NCBI GenBank assembly: GCA_963565915.1
Contig: OY751489.1
Location: 186,001-250,000 of the forward strand
Length of the DNA stretch: 64,000 nucleotides
Source: Entoloma clypeatum
Lineage: Eukaryota; Basidiomycota; Agaricomycetes; Agaricales; Entolomataceae
Direction: 5' to 3'
A program made the position numbers and the translations under genes. The notes under the pieces were generated by a model. The model was not told the DNA's origin, ran no database searches, and was given only the letters and a program-made list of their open reading frames with translations. Shown piece by piece: positions 59,827 to 64,000 of this stretch (positions are counted from its first letter, which is position 1; every line of letters begins with the position of its first letter).

Positions 59827-61330
59827 GCCGGGGCAGTATGAACGCGATGACTCGAACACAAATCGTGGCTAAAAGTGAGGACCGCCCCAGCGGCTTTTTA
59901 TTATGCCAATACTGATTCGCACAATAGTCGGATGCAGCACTGAGACTATTTAAAGATGGGTGGGTGACCCCTTTCAAATCCCCGGTGTGAACGCATATCA
60001 TCAGACGGGCCGCGGAGAACAGGGAATGGGACATACACAGGATACGCGGTCTCACGCAGGATGGAGGGTCCGACCCCACCGATGTCCGGAGTTAGGGGTC
60101 GGGAAACGTCTTACGAAAACGGTACCGGGCACACGCGCCATTCCCATCGTGCCTCTTCTATTACATTGTCTTATCGGTCGCTGAAGTCTTGAAACGCCAG
60201 GAAATGGCAATATCCATCAAATTTTTACGGTACGTTGGCGATACTTGACTGAGATCATTCTTCTCGGCTAAGACTGTTCTTGCTGCGGGTCTGACACGGC
60301 CCAGGGGAACAGCGCCTACAACTACGACACTAGCGTTGACGTCGCAAACCTAGACGTCAATAAGGATGATCAAGCCTTTGTCCATTCCAACGTAAAGGAG
60401 CGCTTACCCTCCCCCCGTCACGAATAACCCGCCGTATATAGCCAGCCACCACATCCCTATCCTTGTCCGTAGGCATACCTTCATCAGTTCCAGGCACATA
60501 TAGTCGTCGCCTCGCCACCAATCTCGCCTCACGACCCGCATCTTGTTCATGACGATGTCAACCGCTCTTGAAGATGCCCAGAGTCGAAAGAGCATGTTTC
60601 CAGGTGCTCGACGCTCACTGCAGTCGGGCCTCCCACGCATGTGGACGACGAGTGGCATCATAAGACGACGAAGGGCACCCGCGAATCGTACATGCGAAAG
60701 AACGACATGGAAGGGTTTATTCGCAGCTGGCATGCGACTGCCAGTAGGATCCGTGAATCCGGGTCCTGCGCGTGGATGGCGGAGCGACGTTAAGGCTTCC
60801 CGGGTCGCAACATGACCACGACACCGTCTTTGCGGATCTAGGTACTCCTGGCCGCGCGCCTTCAAATTTAATGAGCATCGGAGCCGTACAAGTTGTGGTC
60901 GGGGTGCCCAGCTAGACCAAGGAACTTTGAGGCCCGATTGCTCGGTCAAAGTTGAAGAAAGACATACTCTAGGGTGGGAACGGCACCCTCGTCTTTTCAT
61001 CAGATTTCAAAGGGTTTGACGGACGTTAATTGTTCGCCGTGAAGGTGGGGTGGTCGAAATGAAAATTTGAAATGCATATTTCAAGCTTTATGGTCATCGT
61101 CGGTGTGCCGCCTCATAGCTTTTGAAAGTGCTCACCCCTGTGAACCCAGTCATCTAACGCAAAATCCCAACGCCAACAGATAAGAGGGCGTAAACTCCAA
61201 ACATGTGGCCCGCCACGACGCGGCCACGTTGCCACCGATTTTTCCTAAATCTAGTGTCCTATGCCATTAAGAATGAGCTTGTGCAAGTCAGCCTGGAGAC
61301 ACAGTTACCGCACCGTTGCTATCAGACGTC
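59827..61330. other. Intergenic, no supported gene
   Basis: Long overlapping frames on both strands at 60404-61000 show no domain or splice support. The rest has only short frames. Confidence 0.4.
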
Positions 61331-61870
61331 CTAATCCAGTCGCCGGTCACCGTCCGGACCGAAAATGTAAAGCAGCACAGCCACATCCCCAGTTTCTATC
61401 ACACTGTCATGATCATGGTCCATCTTGATCTTGCTTACGATAGTTTTCCAGAAAGACGCCCCATCACACGAGAACTTTGACAAACTCGGATACTTGTCGT
61501 GTAGCAAGGCGCTGCCATCGATGTTGTGACCAAATTAGTCGCCAAGTGCTCTCCCTCACGAGTCTCCCATCGTAATCTTTCACCGTGTACGAATAGTCCA
61601 ATCAGGTCATCTGGCATTACTATAGGGGGGAACAATATCTGTTCTGCATCGTGGCAAACCTAAACATCCTCGAAGCCTTCAAGTTCCGGGGTGACAACTT
61701 GTTCAACGAACCCCCGCGCTCCAAAATACCCGCCTCTGTGAGTATAGAACGATCGAGAAACAAGCTAGAGACACCTACCGACATCCGTGGAGCACCAAGA
61801 CCGCTTCGTTCTTCGACGGCGAATTGGTGCATCCTAAACCCTCGTCCGATGTCCCCTATGACGGCTCACG
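61331..61870 (-). CDS. Unidentified gene, 3' exons only
   Basis: Protein-like pieces on the minus strand in order: NSPSKNEAVLVLHGC joined over a 47-nt intron (61786-61740) to GGYFGARGFVEQVVTPEL; then MPDDLIGLFVHGERLRWE; then HDKYPSLSKFSCDGASFW, ending with an acidic DHDHDSVIETGDVAVLLYIF segment at the TAG 61331-61333. Splice phases of the middle joints do not fit cleanly, so the gene is either mis-joined here or broken. No family is recognised. Confidence 0.35.
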
Positions 61871-64000
61871 AGCTATATATAGGTATGGGACCTATTTTCA
61901 TTGTAATGACGTGCTGAGAGCCTGAGGCAGACCGAGAATCGTGGGATTGGGCGCGACTTCAGTCGGTGCGCATGCCATGGCGTCTATATCGCAACGTCAT
62001 AATCAGGATGAACATCCACTCATTCCTGGCTGGCCAGGGCGGCCAGCTCCAATACCGGTATGGCCGCATTTGCCCTCGGTGTTTATATCTCTGGGATGCC
62101 CGTGCGGGGAACAAGGAGAGAACCCGCGCAGCAACTTAGCCATTTCCAGGTTTTCTATTTTTATTTTCCGAGGGAGAAACTTCGTCATTCCTGGTGAATC
62201 TTTAGCAACGACGTCAAGACCTGTGAGTAAGTACTCAGGTTTCATCTGCGAGGAACGGAGAAAGTCTGCGCAGAAACTTGACGTTCAGCTCCACCATTGC
62301 CTGGGATTTTTTTCTATTTTTCCGCATTGACTGCTCCGGGAGGAAAGAGGGTACAAGCTTCGTCATTCGCTGTGTTCGATTTTCGACAGATCCAGAAGTG
62401 GCGTTGAGACGTAGTCCATCAACCATCACGACTGGGAGCGATGCTGCACGCAAAAAGGATCAAATCGGGCGGTTATCGTGAACGTTCGTTCCTCTGCTCT
62501 ACATTCTTCCTTATTGATAATCCTTGTCTAGTTTCGGTGCCAGTCCAAGCCGCGAAAAACAAAGGAGGAGTCTGAAAATTGAAGTTGACTACGCCCCGTG
62601 AAGCACTAAAGTAAATAATTCCGACCTTTTTTTTTCAAGTTGAGTCGCTAGCTCCACTACCGATTCTCAGTCACCTGGGGGCTATTTTCCTAGGCCAGTT
62701 GGCGTCCACTGTTCACCGATCCGAGTAAAAGCTAATATTGAGGCACTGGGGAGAGCTGGTAGGGATGACGAGGCGTCTCTTGAGTTTGTGGAACATTCGA
62801 GGAGGGGTTATCGAGTGCAATAAGTAATTGGAAGATACGAGCCAGGTTCAGTAGGATTTGTTGGTATTTCCTCGTCATTTCGTGAGGGGCCGAGGTACTA
62901 AGCGAAGATTTTGAGATAAGTTCGTTAGGAATGGGATTTTAACGATTGTGACTCGAGGCGGCCATGTGGACAGGTGCTAGAAAAGGCTGTGGATATTCTC
63001 GTTCTTGGAAGAAGATGATTCGGAAGATGTTGTGAGATGTACGGGCTCCAGATGGGAGTTGCTGTGAGTCCGGTTGAGTCAAAAAAGTTGAAGTCTAGAC
63101 GAAATTTGCGGAAGGAAGGACCTCCAACGTTTTCCCAAGGGCAGTAGGCTTTGTCGATAAGTTCAAATGGAGTAATTTGCACTCCATGTGGAGACATATA
63201 TCCGCTAGCTAAATTCACAGCGGGAAAGGACTGGAAACATATATTTATCGACGCGGACAGCTGGAGAACATCGGAAAGAAGAAGTCTAACTGTCCATGAA
63301 GTGAGTTTTACCAGGTTTTGGAGGAGTCAGACGATAAGTACCTGTGTGCCGTAGGGCCGTGTTGACTGTGGGAGGTGTTCAATTGGCAGCTGTAGCACGG
63401 AGGCGCTTTGACAACCAAATCGCAGGGACGAGGGAGGCCTTGAAAGAGGTCCGTCAAAAGAGGCGGTATAATGCTTGTATGTCTGTTTCATGATCAATCG
63501 ACATCCTCCGTCCCAGCAGATCTTAGGGATAACTTACACTGCCGATAGAATCCTAATGGGAACGTGCGAGAGGGGTGGCTAGGTGGCATGACTTAGATCT
63601 TGTGCCGCCATGGGAAGATCGACAATTGATGTCAAAGATCTCTCGTGTTCTGCAAATCGTCAGGACCCCGGGCAAAGGACGAGAAAGGGGAGAGAACGCA
63701 GGACGATACGAACCTCAAATCCCATAATTCCCCGCCCACCCAAAAATCAAACCACGACCCAACACCGCGGAGCATGACATGGGCTTCTTCTGCTGTCATA
63801 TCATCAGTACTTACACCAATAACGGCTACAAAGAACCAACACACCGTCCGTCGGGGTCACCCCCTCGCATACGGCATCATGCATCGGCATCCAGGACGGC
63901 ATCGCATTCCGTGACCGCCAGCAAACTTTGATTTGGGAAGGTGGAGGATGGGTGGGCTTGGAAGTTGAACGTTGGGGGTCCAAGCATTCTCCAAGTCTAA
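61871..64000. other. Gene-poor right end with a diverged tandem duplication
   Basis: At about 62115-62220 and 62255-62430 two minus-strand segments resemble each other (MTKFLPRKIKIENLEMAKLL versus MTKLVPSFL..VELNVKFLRRL). At 63218-62925 an isolated minus frame (NLASGYMSPHGVQITPFEL) has no known family. Nothing else can be supported. Confidence 0.35.

Noticed and set aside
60404..61000. 198-codon minus frame and 90-codon plus frame
   Set aside because: They overlap on opposite strands and have no homology, splice signals or codon pattern to choose between them.
63632..63914. Overlapping frames at the right edge
   Set aside because: No start, splice or family support, and opposite-strand frames overlap fully.

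Overview
The window looks like basidiomycete (Agaricomycetes-type) nuclear DNA. Introns are 48-85 nt with GT..AG borders. A tRNA gene, Golgi GDP phosphatase, RNA polymerase III subunit C11 and a DUF6533 membrane protein are present. The transposon load is high, dominated by chromodomain Ty3/gypsy elements of fungal type. The exact species cannot be told from the sequence.

Layout. 1-7.3 kb is a compact host-gene island: GDA1-type guanosine diphosphatase (-), RNA polymerase III subunit C11 (-, with a 7-nt micro-exon), a SPRY-domain protein (+) and a 708-residue uncharacterised protein (-). 7.4-11.1 kb is repetitive: a TA-flanked MITE, a 177-bp tandem satellite split by a solo LTR, and an AT-rich repeat also found at 38 kb. 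11.1-16.1 kb is a degenerate gypsy element (A) carrying an antisense Zn2Cys6/coiled-coil gene. 16.1-18.5 kb holds an unrecognised proline-rich ORF and a solo LTR.

18.5-53.1 kb is a nested transposon cluster built in a gypsy element called X here. Its gag-pol has been replaced by two head-to-head family-Y gypsy elements (Y1 -, Y2 +) that form a large palindrome. Its integrase is split by a hAT-like element with 8-bp TSD, which itself holds an intact family-Y element (Y3, TSD GGGCC). Its 3' LTR is split twice, by gypsy element B (TSD CACAT) and by an intact Ty1/copia element (TSD CACTT). Three of the gypsy families (A, X, Y) carry an extra gene beyond gag and pol. The same three show a primer-binding site complementary to their own predicted RNA 5' end, which is the self-priming arrangement known from Tf1/sushi chromoviruses.

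53.2-64 kb is host DNA again, with sparse genes: a tRNA-Glu(CTC) with a short intron 450 bp from the end of X, a DUF6533 seven-helix-type gene, a pair of small secreted proteins (one with a knottin-like cysteine pattern) and several stretches where only isolated exon-like pieces can be seen. Exon borders given here were worked out by eye from splice signals, reading frame and family conservation.
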